Of a stretch of DNA of 64,000 nt, positions 17,985-26,689 are shown piece after piece (the first letter of the stretch is position 1; every line of letters begins with the position of its first letter). The notes beneath the pieces are model-generated. The model was not told where the DNA came from. It did no database searches and worked only from the letters and a program-made list of their open reading frames with translations. The translations under genes were made by a program, and so were the position numbers. The DNA comes from CAXBCP01 sp047638395. Lineage in GTDB: Bacteria; Pseudomonadota; Alphaproteobacteria; MPNO01; UBA830. Where the stretch lies: positions 62,001-126,000 of the forward strand of contig JBLIMV010000008.1 in the NCBI GenBank assembly GCA_047638395.1, written 5' to 3'.

Positions 17985-19079
17985 TCAGGAACCGAGCTGC
18001 TTGAACTGGTAGCGGTACGGCCACTTGTGACCCGCCTCTTCCATATATTTCATGTACTTTTCCATGATCGCCGGACCGTCGATGCCGAAAGCCTTATGCA
18101 GATCATGAGCACGTTCGTTCGGCCAGTCTTTCAGCGCAGCTGCCCATTTGGTCTGCTGCTCCGTCGGCAATGTGGTCACGAAGGCGCCCGCCTTTTTCAG
18201 CTTGGCAAGACCGAGAGCTTCACTCTCGTATGAGTCGCGCGTGGCAACCTCTTCATAGCTCGCCGCCGCTTCGTCGATAATTTTCAGAACGTCGGCAGGC
18301 AGTTTCTTCCGGGTGTTGTTGTTCATCGTCATGATTGTCTGCGCCTGGGCACCCAGGTTCACAATCTTGAAATGCGGTGCCGGCTCATGGAATTTGAAGC
18401 CGTAATACACACCCGGGAACATGATGAACCCGGAAGCAACACCGGTTGCCAGGGCGTTATACGCCGTCGGCAGGCTTGTCGTCACCGGGATCGCGCCATA
18501 ACGTTCGACCCACGGAAGATTCGGACCCGCGGCGATGATTTTTTTGCCCTTGAGCTCGCTGACGTCGTCCCATTTGAACTTGGTGCCCAAGCCGTAATTA
18601 TCGAACCCGGTCATCGCGATCATCTTCTGCTTGTACTTCTTGTCAAGCATATCAAAGATTTCCGGATGCTCGGCCATGACACGGCGCTTCACCGCAACCT
18701 GTTTCCGAATGTCACCCGTGGTAAACGGTGTGAAGTAATCCCAGTTCATCGGCAGCATCTTGGCGCTCTCAAAGCAGACGCACCATCCGCCGATATCCAG
18801 CAAGCCTTTTTCCACGGCTTCCAGGGTCTCATGGACCTTGGCGATTTTACCGGCATAGGCATGAATGAAACGGACCTTGTGCTTTGTTTCCGCAGCGACA
18901 CGCTTTGTCACCATATCCGCGAAATGGTGCTCCATATTACGGACATAGGCGACCGGCTTGCTCGGATGACCGGAGCCCATGCGCAGAACGTATGTCTTTG
19001 CATTGACCGTTGCACCGAAGGCAAGCGAGCCCGCGAGAATGGCGGCAATTCCCGCCGTTATCTTGGTCGTGGTTTTCAA
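17985..19079 (-). CDS. TRAP transporter solute-binding protein (DctP family)
   Basis: A 364-residue periplasmic protein. The start is a TTG at 19079 with AAGGGAGG 7 bases before it; the upstream TTG at 19112 lacks this. The signal peptide has a KTTTK head and ends VNA|KT near residue 27. DctP-family features are YVLRMGSGHPSKP, the FTPFTTGDI segment, ELKGKKIIAAGP and a C-terminal helix AGHKWPYRYQFK. TRAP systems import carboxylates with sodium. It is the last gene of the operon DctQ, DctM, DctP and is followed by a terminator. Confidence 0.92.
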   Translation of the reverse strand: MKTTTKITAGIAAILAGSLAFGATVNAKTYVLRMGSGHPSKPVAYVRNMEHHFADMVTKRVAAETKHKVRFIHAYAGKIAKVHETLEAVEKGLLDIGGWCVCFESAKMLPMNWDYFTPFTTGDIRKQVAVKRRVMAEHPEIFDMLDKKYKQKMIAMTGFDNYGLGTKFKWDDVSELKGKKIIAAGPNLPWVERYGAIPVTTSLPTAYNALATGVASGFIMFPGVYYGFKFHEPAPHFKIVNLGAQAQTIMTMNNNTRKKLPADVLKIIDEAAASYEEVATRDSYESEALGLAKLKKAGAFVTTLPTEQQTKWAAALKDWPNERAHDLHKAFGIDGPAIMEKYMKYMEEAGHKWPYRYQFKQLGS

Positions 19080-19184
19080 AACGAACCTCCCTTGTAGGTT
19101 GATTAAGTTCAACTATTTGGTTCTTTAAAAGCCTATCACAGGCCAATTCCATGTGAAAGCTCGTCGTCTAAATCCCGATCTTTG

Positions 19185-20474
19185 TCAGACAAACTGCGGT
19201 AGCCAGTTTGCAATTTGCGGGAATGCGTAGATGGCGGCCGCGGTGACCAGCATCAGGATCCAATAGGGAATAGACCCCTTGAAGATCTCCGATAACTGCA
19301 CCCCGGAGTCTGGAACAGCTCCTTTCACCACGTACACCACGAGCCCGAACGGGGGTGTCAACAGTCCTGCTTCGATAAGCAGGATCCCGAATATTGCGAA
19401 AGCCAGAGGGTCCATTCCGACATCCAGCAGCGAAAACAACGGTACCGTCAGAAGGATGATCGAGATGGAATCGAGGATCATGCCAAGAACAATCCAGATA
19501 ACGACCATCATAAGGATAACCAGCGCGCCTTCACCCACCGCATCCTTGATCAGCGTATCGATATCGGCCAGCGACAGGAAACGGGCGTACATGCCCGCCG
19601 TCACCAGCAGTATCATGATCGGTGCCGAGGTTTTGCCGGCATCGATGATTGCCTCGACAAGACCTTTGACCCGCAGTCCTTTGATTATTGCAAGAACCAT
19701 CGCGGCAAGAGCGCCGATACCCGCGGCTTCGGTCGCCGTAAAGGCACCTCCCCAAATACCCCCCATGACCAGAAAGATGATTGCGACCACGCCAACGGTG
19801 GAAACGATCTCTCCCTTTGTTATCGGGTCCAATTGGTCTTTGGGAATTTCAGGCGCGAGCGACGGGTTCAGTTTCACGGCGCCGATCGTGTAGGCGATGT
19901 ACAGCAGTGACAACAGAATGCCCGGAATGACACCGGCGACAAAAAGCTTACCGATGGATTGCTCGGTAATGATGCCCCAAACGATCAACAGAACGCTTGG
20001 CGGAATAAGCATACCGAGACATGCAGATCCGGCGATCGAACCGAGCGCGAATTCCCGCTTGTACTTGAACTTCATCATTTCCGGATAAGCGATCCGGCTG
20101 AAGGCAGCCGCCGACGCGATGGATGTACCGGTGACCGCCGCGAAAGCCGCGTTACCGGTAACCGTCGCGACCGCGAGACGCCCGGGGATACCGCCGAGAC
20201 AGCGATTGATGACCTTATACAGGTCTCCCGCAGCCCCGCATTTCGCTACAAAATCCCCCATTAAGACAAAGAGTGGAATGGTCGCAAATACATAATTCCG
20301 GACCAGTTCATACGCCGCGCCACCGACCTGGGCGGATGCGAGATACCAGTCTTCGAAAATGAAATACGTACCCACCATCGCCGTGATTCCAAGTGCCAGC
20401 GCGATATGCACACCGGCAAAAATCGCCACCAGCATCCCGGCCAGCGAGAGGACCATAAGTGTGTTCAGTTCCAT
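19185..20474 (-). CDS. TRAP transporter large permease subunit (DctM family)
   Basis: A 429-residue membrane protein with about twelve membrane segments. Motifs of the family are FATIPLFVLMGDFVAKCGAAGDLY, the VTGTSIASAAAFSRIAYPEM segment, GSIAGSACLGMLIPPSVLLIVWG and LTPPFGLVVYVVKG. It forms the channel of the transporter with the DctQ subunit encoded 46 bases upstream and the DctP protein encoded about 105 bases downstream. Confidence 0.94.
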   Translation of the reverse strand: MELNTLMVLSLAGMLVAIFAGVHIALALGITAMVGTYFIFEDWYLASAQVGGAAYELVRNYVFATIPLFVLMGDFVAKCGAAGDLYKVINRCLGGIPGRLAVATVTGNAAFAAVTGTSIASAAAFSRIAYPEMMKFKYKREFALGSIAGSACLGMLIPPSVLLIVWGIITEQSIGKLFVAGVIPGILLSLLYIAYTIGAVKLNPSLAPEIPKDQLDPITKGEIVSTVGVVAIIFLVMGGIWGGAFTATEAAGIGALAAMVLAIIKGLRVKGLVEAIIDAGKTSAPIMILLVTAGMYARFLSLADIDTLIKDAVGEGALVILMMVVIWIVLGMILDSISIILLTVPLFSLLDVGMDPLAFAIFGILLIEAGLLTPPFGLVVYVVKGAVPDSGVQLSEIFKGSIPYWILMLVTAAAIYAFPQIANWLPQFV

Positions 20475-20520
20475 AAATGCGCTCCGACTTTCTTATCGCT
20501 GGTCCGTATTTTCACAGAAA

Positions 20521-21045
20521 TCATATCTCTTCCGTGGCCCCGGACCCGGTGGCCTGCGCCCCCGGTGTCATATCGTTGCCAACCGCCGCCCGCATCAGAT
20601 GGATAAAATAGATCAGCGTAATAAAGATCGCAGAGGCGATGATGATCGTTCTGACCGGGTAAACCGGCACTTCAAGTGCGCCAATACCCTGGTATTCACC
20701 GATCTCCCAACCGTTGATCATGTCGGTCCACCCGCCAACGGCGATCCCGATCATCAGCATCATACCCAGCAGATAAGAGACCGCATTCACGACATGCCGC
20801 CAGCGTTTGTTCATATGATCGTAGGTGATGGTTGTCCGGAGCATGCTGCCGGTCAGGATGGCGAGCGGCACCTGCAGAAAGACGATGGCAGGCACCGAAT
20901 TGGTCACGATTTCATCGCCGCCGAGAAAGGCGCTGAACACGCCACGACCAACGACTTCGATAAAAATGATGATGGCCAACAGCATCAGCCAGGCAGCCGC
21001 TATATAATTCAATGTGCTGCAGATGCGTTCTAGCGCGCGGAACAT
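20521..21045 (-). CDS. TRAP transporter small permease subunit (DctQ family)
   Basis: A 174-residue membrane protein with four membrane segments (about 13-35, 50-70, 88-110, 130-155). The second half of segment one, LLAIIIFIEVVGR, matches the DctQ pattern with a conserved E-x-x-x-R. GGGGAG precedes the ATG. It is the first gene of the DctQMP operon. Confidence 0.88.
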   Translation of the reverse strand: MFRALERICSTLNYIAAAWLMLLAIIIFIEVVGRGVFSAFLGGDEIVTNSVPAIVFLQVPLAILTGSMLRTTITYDHMNKRWRHVVNAVSYLLGMMLMIGIAVGGWTDMINGWEIGEYQGIGALEVPVYPVRTIIIASAIFITLIYFIHLMRAAVGNDMTPGAQATGSGATEEI

Positions 21046-21112
21046 GGCTTACTCCCCTGTGCGCGGGCGGATTTCATTCAATCGAATCCACTTTGCCGCT
21101 TGGTGCCGGGCG

Positions 21113-21140
21113 GAAGACGCAGGACGATGCCTGCGCCTTC
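21113..21140. repeat. Imperfect hairpin upstream of the TRAP operon
   Basis: GAAG-A-CGCAGG (21113-21123) pairs with CCTGCG-C-CTTC (21130-21140) with one mismatch and a 6-base loop. No T-run follows on either strand. A second inverted repeat, GGTTGC (21163-21168) with GCAACC (21180-21185), lies just after the GST stop. Together they may act as a weak terminator or an operator region. Confidence 0.35.
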
Positions 21141-21187
21141 TGCTCCAACGGTGTAAATTATCGGTTGCTAATTTATAACGCAACCCG

Positions 21188-21820
21188 CTACGGCATAGGT
21201 ATTTCCTGTTCGTTCTCGGGCACATTCCAGCCCTTGCGGGTGGCCGGTCGGTCGAGAATTTCGAGATACCAGCGACGGACATTCGGGAAGTCATTCAGAT
21301 CAACCGTCTGCCAATCGAATCGTGCAACCCACGGCCATACAGCCATGTCGGCGATTGTGTACTCGTTGCAGGCAAGATACGCCGTCTTGCCAAGCTTCTC
21401 ATTCATCACACCGTAAAGCCGCTTGGTCTCATTCCGATAGCGATCTTCGGCATACTGCGCGATACCGGGGTTGTACTTGGTGAAGTGATGGCACTGGCCG
21501 AACATCGGTCCGACCCCGCCCATCTGGAACATCAGCCATTCGACGGTCGACCACTTGTCATCCGGATCCTGCGGCCAGAATTTTCCGGATTTGTCGGCGA
21601 GGTACATCATGATCGCCCCCGATTCCATCAACGACTTACCGTTGTCGTTGTCAAAGATCGCGGGGATCTTGTTGTTCGGACTGATTTTGAGAAATTCCGG
21701 CGCAAACTGTTCGTCCTTGCCGATATTGATTGCGTGAGTCGTATAGTCCAGCCCGCATTCTTCGAGCATCAAGGACACTTTGCGCCCGTTCGGTGTGAAC
21801 CAGGTATAGAGATCAATCAC
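21188..21820 (-). CDS. Glutathione S-transferase, YfcG/Nu-class type
   Basis: A 210-residue cytosolic GST. The N-terminus MIDLYTWFTPNGRKVSLMLEE followed by FLKISPNNKIPAI and LMESGAIMMYLA is the YfcG pattern (glutathione-dependent disulphide-bond reductase), as are WLMFQMGGVGPMFGQ and AVWPWVARFDW. The start is GTG with GGGAG before it. Although a maleylpyruvate isomerase would fit between the gentisate-like dioxygenase and the fumarylpyruvate hydrolase of this region, the sequence fits the YfcG class better than the zeta-like isomerases. It is on the same strand as the TRAP operon, upstream of it. Confidence 0.87.
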   Translation of the reverse strand: MIDLYTWFTPNGRKVSLMLEECGLDYTTHAINIGKDEQFAPEFLKISPNNKIPAIFDNDNGKSLMESGAIMMYLADKSGKFWPQDPDDKWSTVEWLMFQMGGVGPMFGQCHHFTKYNPGIAQYAEDRYRNETKRLYGVMNEKLGKTAYLACNEYTIADMAVWPWVARFDWQTVDLNDFPNVRRWYLEILDRPATRKGWNVPENEQEIPMP

Positions 21821-21884
21821 TAAAGGGTCTCCCTTCTTGGAGTTTGTTTCTGCATTGATTTATTAATCAGGCGGGAATGCCAGC

Positions 21885-21936
21885 CGTGCAAATCAGTCGT
21901 GCAAATCAGTCGTGCAAATCAGTCGTGCAAATCAGT
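21885..21936. repeat. Four perfect tandem copies of a 13-base unit
   Basis: CGTGCAAATCAGT is repeated four times without a mismatch from 21885 to 21936. The rightmost copy includes the stop codon of the VOC gene (minus strand), so the other copies lie in its 3' untranslated region. The unit length of 13 and lack of variation suggest recent slippage. Confidence 0.95.
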
Positions 21937-22390
21937 CTGGCAGTTCCGACGCCATGATGTCCGCCGTGATATCAAGTGCCTCTTCGTTGGCGAAATTCAA
22001 TTCGACCTTCACGTCGTTCGGGTCCATCAGAAAGAGCTGGAAGAGCCCCTGATCGTCCACCTGGCGTTTTGTGTAGTCGATACCCTTCGCATCGAGATGT
22101 TTCATCATGTCTTTCAGGCCCGTCGCCCGAAATGCCACATGATCGACAACCCCGGATCCGCTGGTCGCGGTGGATTGCTGCCCCAGATATTTCATCCGGT
22201 TTTCTGACACGACCGCGCCGCCTTCGGCGAGATGCAGTACCGGCTCATCACCGAGATACATCCAGTGCACCGGCATCTTGAAATCAGGATGCGGGCCGGA
22301 AACCATGCCCAGCACTTCCGCATACCAGTCGCGGGTCCCGTCTAGATCCGCCGTCTGGATCAGAAAATGTTCCAAGTGCGTCAGTGGCAT
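21932..22390 (-). CDS. VOC family (glyoxalase/extradiol dioxygenase fold) protein
   Basis: A 152-residue single-domain-pair VOC protein. The start at 22390 (MPLTHLEHF) has GGCGGGG upstream; a longer frame to 22537 runs into the promoter of the divergent gene. Metal ligands are likely His in HLEHFLI (residue about 5), His in VDHVAFRA near 85 and Glu in VKVELNFAN near 135. The family includes glyoxalases and small ring-cleaving or isomerising enzymes. Its stop lies in a 13-base tandem repeat. It is divergent from the DUF1330-FAH-YCII genes, which suggests a common pathway. Confidence 0.85.
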   Translation of the reverse strand: MPLTHLEHFLIQTADLDGTRDWYAEVLGMVSGPHPDFKMPVHWMYLGDEPVLHLAEGGAVVSENRMKYLGQQSTATSGSGVVDHVAFRATGLKDMMKHLDAKGIDYTKRQVDDQGLFQLFLMDPNDVKVELNFANEEALDITADIMASELPD

Positions 22391-22488
22391 CGTATTCCCC
22401 GCCTGTAGATTATCGATTATCCTAACGTATATTACATAATTGCGAAATGTCTGAGAGGCGGAATCTGATCGCCATTCTCTGACAAATT

Positions 22489-22499
22489 TTGCGTCGCAA
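22489..22499. promoter_or_regulatory. Short palindrome in the divergent VOC/DUF1330 gap
   Basis: TTGCG-T-CGCAA is an 11-base palindrome about 53 bases before the DUF1330 start. It could be a regulator site; there is no further evidence. Confidence 0.25.
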
Positions 22500-22551
22500 G
22501 CCGAAGCAGATCGGCTATACCTCCGACCGAATAACAAAGGGATGATGTAAA

Positions 22552-22863
22552 ATGACCGCCTACTGGCTGGCCCGCGCCAAGATCAACGACCACGACGAAT
22601 ACATGAAATACGCGACGAAAGTCCCAGCGATTCTGGAAAAATTCAACGGCAAGATTCTGACCCGTGGCGGCAATAGCAAGACGCTTGAAGGCAAGGAGTA
22701 TTTCGAACGCTTCGTTGTGATCGAATTTCCGTCAATGCCGGATGCCGAGGCCTGTTTCAACTCTGAAGAATACAAGGCCGCCGCGACCTTCCGGCGTCAA
22801 AACGGCGTCGGCGACAACGAACTCACCATCGTCGAAGCCGGCGACCTGACGCCCACCGCCTAA
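22552..22863 (+). CDS. DUF1330 family protein
   Basis: A 103-residue dimeric alpha-beta barrel type protein of the DUF1330 family: AYWLARAKINDHDEYMKYA at the start, GKILTRGGNSKTLEG in the middle and the FVVIEFPSMPDAEACFNSEEY segment typical of the family. AAAGGGA lies before the ATG. Function is unknown; similar small proteins accompany aromatic-degradation genes. First of three plus-strand genes with FAH and YCII-like proteins, spaced by about 45 bases. Confidence 0.88.
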   Translation: MTAYWLARAKINDHDEYMKYATKVPAILEKFNGKILTRGGNSKTLEGKEYFERFVVIEFPSMPDAEACFNSEEYKAAATFRRQNGVGDNELTIVEAGDLTPTA

Positions 22864-22907
22864 CCAAACAGACGCCGACAGGCTCTTACCAATACAAAGG
22901 AATAGAA

Positions 22908-23597
22908 ATGACGAAATACGCCGTTGCTCCGATGGAGCTGCCCGCTGTTGCGATTGCCGACACGGATGAACTTTTCCCCGTACGCCGGATTTACTGCGTT
23001 GGCCGGAACTATGCCGAGCATGCCCGCGAGATGGGCTCGGATCCCGAACGTGATCCGCCGTTTTTCTTCATGAAGCCGAATAACACGATCATCGCCGACG
23101 GCGCGGATTTCCCATACCCGTCCAAGTCGGAAAACGTCCATTACGAGATGGAACTGGTCGTCGCGATCGGCACCGGCGGTAAGGACATTCCCCAGGCACA
23201 GGCAACCGATCACATTTATGGCTACGCCTGCGGCCTCGACATGACACGCCGCGATCTGCAGATCGGCATGCGCGAAAAAGGCCGTCCCTGGGAAATCGGC
23301 AAGGCGTTCGACGATTCAGCGCCCTGTGCCGAAATCCAGCCCGCGTCAAAGATTGGGCACCCGTCGACCGGCGCCATTTGGCTCAAAGTTAACGGCGAAA
23401 CCAAACAGACCGCCGATATCGCAGACCTGATCTGGAATGTACCGGAAACGATTGAGTACCTCTCCGGTCTGTTCGAGCTTCAGCCGGGCGACCTTATCTA
23501 TACCGGCACGCCCGCCGGTGTGGGCCCTATCGTTGCCGGCGACGTCATGGAAGGCCATATCGACGGCGTCGGCGACATCACCATCAAAGTCGCCTGA
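22908..23597 (+). CDS. Fumarylacetoacetate hydrolase family protein, fumarylpyruvate hydrolase-like
   Basis: A 229-residue FAH-family enzyme. Family motifs are RIYCVGRNYAEHAREMG, PFFFMKPNNTII, the metal-binding YEMELVVAIG and the GYACGLDMTRRDLQ segment, then GKAFDDSAPCAEI and PGDLIYTGTPAGVGP. This set and the short length match fumarylpyruvate hydrolase (NagK type), which splits fumarylpyruvate to fumarate and pyruvate at the end of the gentisate pathway. A gentisate dioxygenase-like gene is at the left edge of the window, 22 kb away. Acylpyruvate or 2-hydroxyhepta-dienedioate hydrolase activity cannot be excluded. Confidence 0.85.
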   Translation: MTKYAVAPMELPAVAIADTDELFPVRRIYCVGRNYAEHAREMGSDPERDPPFFFMKPNNTIIADGADFPYPSKSENVHYEMELVVAIGTGGKDIPQAQATDHIYGYACGLDMTRRDLQIGMREKGRPWEIGKAFDDSAPCAEIQPASKIGHPSTGAIWLKVNGETKQTADIADLIWNVPETIEYLSGLFELQPGDLIYTGTPAGVGPIVAGDVMEGHIDGVGDITIKVA

Positions 23598-23640
23598 ACC
23601 GTCTTCAACACAAAACGCACAAACAGGAAGGAAGTCTAAT

Positions 23641-24033
23641 ATGTCTGGACCCGTCATTAAGAAGCAGGACATTCTCGACGCCTGCGAAGGCATGCTGCAG
23701 AAGCAGCTCTATATGGTGCACACATTCCCGACCAACGGCATGGGCCCGGTCATGGAAAACATCGAACCGCACCTGAAATTCCAGATCGAACTGGAAGAAA
23801 AGGGCATCATGTTCGGCGCCGGTCCATTCTGGGACGACAACGAAGAGCTGTGGGAAGGCGAAGGCATGGTCATCATCCGCGCCGGCTCGCTGGCGGAAGC
23901 CAAGGAAATTGCTGCGTCGGATCCCATGCACTCCAGCGGCGCGCGCGACTACAAAGTGCGGCCCTGGCTGATGAATGAAGGCACGGTTACGGTGAAAATC
24001 CGCTACTCGGACGGCAGCCGCGAAGTCGTCTGA
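23641..24033 (+). CDS. YCII-related domain protein
   Basis: A 130-residue protein with a YCII-like ferredoxin fold: the core reads LYMVHTFPTN, EPHLKFQIELEEKGIMFGAGPFW in two parts around residues 40-65, GMVIIRAGSLAEAKEIAASDPMH and YKVRPWLMNEG. The start at 23641 has AGGAAGGAAG before it; the longer frame overlaps the FAH gene. YCII-like proteins can act as small hydrolases, isomerases or muconolactone-isomerase-like enzymes; no active site can be named here. Third of a three-gene plus-strand unit. Confidence 0.8.
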   Translation: MSGPVIKKQDILDACEGMLQKQLYMVHTFPTNGMGPVMENIEPHLKFQIELEEKGIMFGAGPFWDDNEELWEGEGMVIIRAGSLAEAKEIAASDPMHSSGARDYKVRPWLMNEGTVTVKIRYSDGSREVV

Positions 24034-24054
24034 AGAGCCGCCCCCGACTTTGAA

Positions 24055-24079
24055 CCGGCGCGCCTTTACGGCGCGCCGG
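24055..24079. repeat. Strong hairpin between convergent genes
   Basis: Perfect 10-bp stem, CCGGCGCGCC (24055-24064) and GGCGCGCCGG (24070-24079), with a 5-base loop and no T-run. It stands between the YCII gene and the response regulator gene, which converge, and may block read-through or protect mRNA ends. Confidence 0.6.
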
Positions 24080-24093
24080 GGCAATATTTGCAG

Positions 24094-24465
24094 TTAAGAA
24101 GCTGTGAGCCGATCTACCGCGAGCAACAATTCATCGTTGCTGACAGGCTTTTGCACCGCGGCATCTGCGCCGATCGCTTCAATTATATCGACGGCACTAT
24201 CGGACCCCATGCCTGCACCGCCGCCGGATATCGCCAGGATCTTCTGTGATTTATCTGTCAGCCTAATCTGGCGGATCAGTTCAACCCCATCCATCTCGGG
24301 CATAAAGACGTCAGTGACAATGACGTCGAAGGCGACCTCTTTCATATGTCGCATGGCTTCTAGGCCGTTCGCAGCATCAACGACGTCCCAGCCGTTCTCT
24401 TCGAACAATTCCCGTAGCGCTTCACGCCCGAACTGATCATCCTCTACCAACAGCATTCTACTCAT
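24094..24465 (-). CDS. Single-domain response regulator (CheY-like receiver)
   Basis: A 123-residue receiver domain with no output domain. Acidic pocket ED at 8-9, phospho-acceptor Asp52 in VTDVFMPEMDG, Ser in AISGGG and Lys in QKP near 106 are all present. The start at 24465 (MSRMLLVEDD) overlaps the end of the histidine kinase gene by 8 bases; an upstream extension is inside the kinase gene. The partner is the kinase encoded just upstream. A stand-alone receiver points to phosphorelay or protein-protein output rather than direct DNA binding. Confidence 0.9.
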   Translation of the reverse strand: MSRMLLVEDDQFGREALRELFEENGWDVVDAANGLEAMRHMKEVAFDVIVTDVFMPEMDGVELIRQIRLTDKSQKILAISGGGAGMGSDSAVDIIEAIGADAAVQKPVSNDELLLAVDRLTAS

Positions 24466-25540
24466 TGTGGTTGCTCCTCTCTGAAGCATTATTAGGGTCA
24501 ATCGGCACCAGAATATGCACAACCGATCCCGCACCCTCTTTGGATTCAACGCGTACCTCGCCTCCCCACCTTTCAACTATTCCATATACAACCGACAAAC
24601 CCAAGCCGGTGCCCGTGCCGGGCCTTTTGGTTGAAAAAAACGGATCAAACACCCGTTTTTTCACGTCATCAGACATCCCGGTCCCCTCATCGGCGACCGA
24701 GATGCGGGCAAATCTTTGAGAATCAGAATCATCGATGCCGACGGGGTCGTCATTCGACGTTACATACTCGCATGTCACCTGAATACGCCCCTTCGATTCC
24801 ATCGCATCAGCGGCATTCCCGACGAGATTCGTCAGCACCTGCATAAGCTCTGTCGTTTCAACCCGCGCGGTTGCCGGGCTCTCCACAATCGCGGTGTCGA
24901 TATGCAGCGTCGCAGCCGTCGTTTCATCGAGGAAAGCGACAATTTCAGAGAGGGTATCCGACAGCGCAATTGGGTCAGAATTTCCATTCTGTTTCGATGT
25001 GTACAGCAGGGCTTTTCTCGAAATGTCGCGCCCCCTTTCGGCCGCGCCAATAATCCTCTCAATGCGTTTCCGGGTCTGATCGGACAGATCTTTCTGGTCC
25101 AGACAAAGCCCCGCAAGCGCGAAAACAGGCTGAAGCGTGTTGTTGATTTCGTGCGCCAGACCGCCGGCAAGCTGGCCGAGCGCAGCGACACGCTGGGCAT
25201 CGCGAAGCTCGTCCTCCATCCGCTGACGTCGTGAAAATGCGGCCTTCAGTTCAGCCGTCAATCTGGCGTACTGGCGCCATCTGCGATAGGCGAACCAGGC
25301 CAGTGTGGCAGCCGCGGCCGGGATCGCTGCAAAAAACTCGTCTATCTCCCAATTCTCATGATCCCGGGTCAGGTAATATATGAACTCAAAAAAGTCGACG
25401 GAGATCAAAACCACGACGATCAGCGTGAATCCAACGATCGCGATCAGCGCATCGCGCCAGGCGGCACGCCCTTCATCCGCTTCGGAAATTTCCGGTGTTT
25501 TGGCACGGACGATCATGGTTTCCGGTTTCTTTTTATTCAA
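24458..25540 (-). CDS. Sensor histidine kinase with two membrane segments
   Basis: A 360-residue kinase. Two membrane helices (about 31-57 and 68-85) with almost no periplasmic loop, a coiled segment, then the phospho-acceptor His130 in GGLAHEINNTLQP, the N box LVGNAADAM, the G1 box DEGTGMSD and the G2 box GTGLGLSVVYGIVERWGG. The missing sensor domain suggests it detects a membrane or cytosolic signal. The start is TTG at 25540 with AAGGTAGG 7 bases before it; an ATG at 25516 is the alternative. It overlaps the receiver gene, forming a two-component pair. Confidence 0.9.
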   Translation of the reverse strand: MNKKKPETMIVRAKTPEISEADEGRAAWRDALIAIVGFTLIVVVLISVDFFEFIYYLTRDHENWEIDEFFAAIPAAAATLAWFAYRRWRQYARLTAELKAAFSRRQRMEDELRDAQRVAALGQLAGGLAHEINNTLQPVFALAGLCLDQKDLSDQTRKRIERIIGAAERGRDISRKALLYTSKQNGNSDPIALSDTLSEIVAFLDETTAATLHIDTAIVESPATARVETTELMQVLTNLVGNAADAMESKGRIQVTCEYVTSNDDPVGIDDSDSQRFARISVADEGTGMSDDVKKRVFDPFFSTKRPGTGTGLGLSVVYGIVERWGGEVRVESKEGAGSVVHILVPIDPNNASERSNHNE

Positions 25541-25646
25541 TCGGTGCCTACCTTGGGCCAGATTTAGGCAAAAATTATTGCGACTGCATTAATATATCAA
25601 ATTTGTACTGAAAATTAATTCGCAAACGCATTATTAATGCACCTGA

Positions 25647-26687
25647 TTATTCCGGATTACTTATTCGCTCGTTCTCACTGCAGTAGCGCCAGGCGGGTGT
25701 GCCGCGCTGCACATGTACGCCGCCGACCCAACGGTCAACGGGGGCAAGATCAATCCAATCAGTGTCCCCCGCTAACAGAGCTTCACCGGTCGCGGTAAGA
25801 CTCACCGTTGTTGACCGCCACCAGTTTTCATCATCGTCAGCCCGCAGCTCGATCGCCGCTGACGGTCCGCTCGCCAGCGGCAGCAGCACACAATGTCTGA
25901 AGCCCAGGTCACCCACAAAAACTAGCGGCTCATACTCAAACATATAGTGCCGAAAGACCTCACCGGCAGAGAGGTCGCCGTGGTCCTCTAGAACACGCAA
26001 CGTCAGATATTCGGTAAGGCCAAGCCCGGTTATCCGGTCGGGCAGCTCACGGACCTGGCGGCGAAGCGCAGGAACGATCTGCGGTATTTGGGGTGTCCCA
26101 CGCTCGATAATGTTCCAAAGTTCTGTCGGATCGGATGCCGTATACGCGGACCAGCATTCGCTGCCAAGCGCCAGGATATCCGGCGTGACGGGGCCAAATT
26201 GCCCCCATATATCGCGCAACGCCGATGGCGAAAGCTGGCCGAGCCCCCGAAAATCATCCACCGAAGGATGCCCCTCACAGCACACAAACGTCAGCTCCTT
26301 CGGAGCGCCGTTTTTCGCATACCAATCCAGCAGGAACAAAAGGCAAAGGACATCATAGGCATCATGCTCGAACCACAGGCAGACGCGGTCCATGCCCAGG
26401 GACGCATCAAGCAGCATAAACTCCTCAATCAGCCGGCGCTGTGTCTCGACCTCCGATTGCGCAAATCCTGTTTCGACCAGAAATCTTGTTCCGGTCTCTA
26501 TAAAGGCGGCCCGGTCGTCTCCTGTCGGGGCCGGCCCATGCACAAACGGGTATGCAAACGTGCCGAACTCCCCCTCAAAGCCGGCTTCGGCAAGGCCGCC
26601 CCGGATATCATCGCCGCATCGCAGGTGCAGTGTTTTCTTTCCCGCGTCGGGAACCGCCTGCACGCCGTCATCGAAGGCGTCTTGCAT
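25647..26687 (-). CDS. DUF1835 domain-containing protein
   Basis: A 346-residue protein of the DUF1835 family: LHLRCGDDIRGGLAEAG near residue 20, then VCLWFEHDAYDVLCLLFLLDWY near 105 and DDFRGLGQLSPSALRDIW near 145, which is the usual domain order. The C-terminal half (about 200-346) holds a winged-helix-like region with TATGEALLAGD and a WVGGVHVQ end, as in related proteins. Function is unknown. It starts 3 bases after the stop of the SDR gene on the same strand, so they form a two-gene unit. Confidence 0.8.
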   Translation of the reverse strand: MQDAFDDGVQAVPDAGKKTLHLRCGDDIRGGLAEAGFEGEFGTFAYPFVHGPAPTGDDRAAFIETGTRFLVETGFAQSEVETQRRLIEEFMLLDASLGMDRVCLWFEHDAYDVLCLLFLLDWYAKNGAPKELTFVCCEGHPSVDDFRGLGQLSPSALRDIWGQFGPVTPDILALGSECWSAYTASDPTELWNIIERGTPQIPQIVPALRRQVRELPDRITGLGLTEYLTLRVLEDHGDLSAGEVFRHYMFEYEPLVFVGDLGFRHCVLLPLASGPSAAIELRADDDENWWRSTTVSLTATGEALLAGDTDWIDLAPVDRWVGGVHVQRGTPAWRYCSENERISNPE

Positions 26688-26689
26688 CG

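Noticed and set aside
21188..21820. Maleylpyruvate isomerase call for the GST
   Set aside because: Context would suit it, but the sequence follows the YfcG pattern (TPNGRKVSL, SPNNKIPAI, GGVGPM) more closely.
21885..21936. CRISPR array
   Set aside because: Repeats are only 13 bases and directly adjoining, without spacers.
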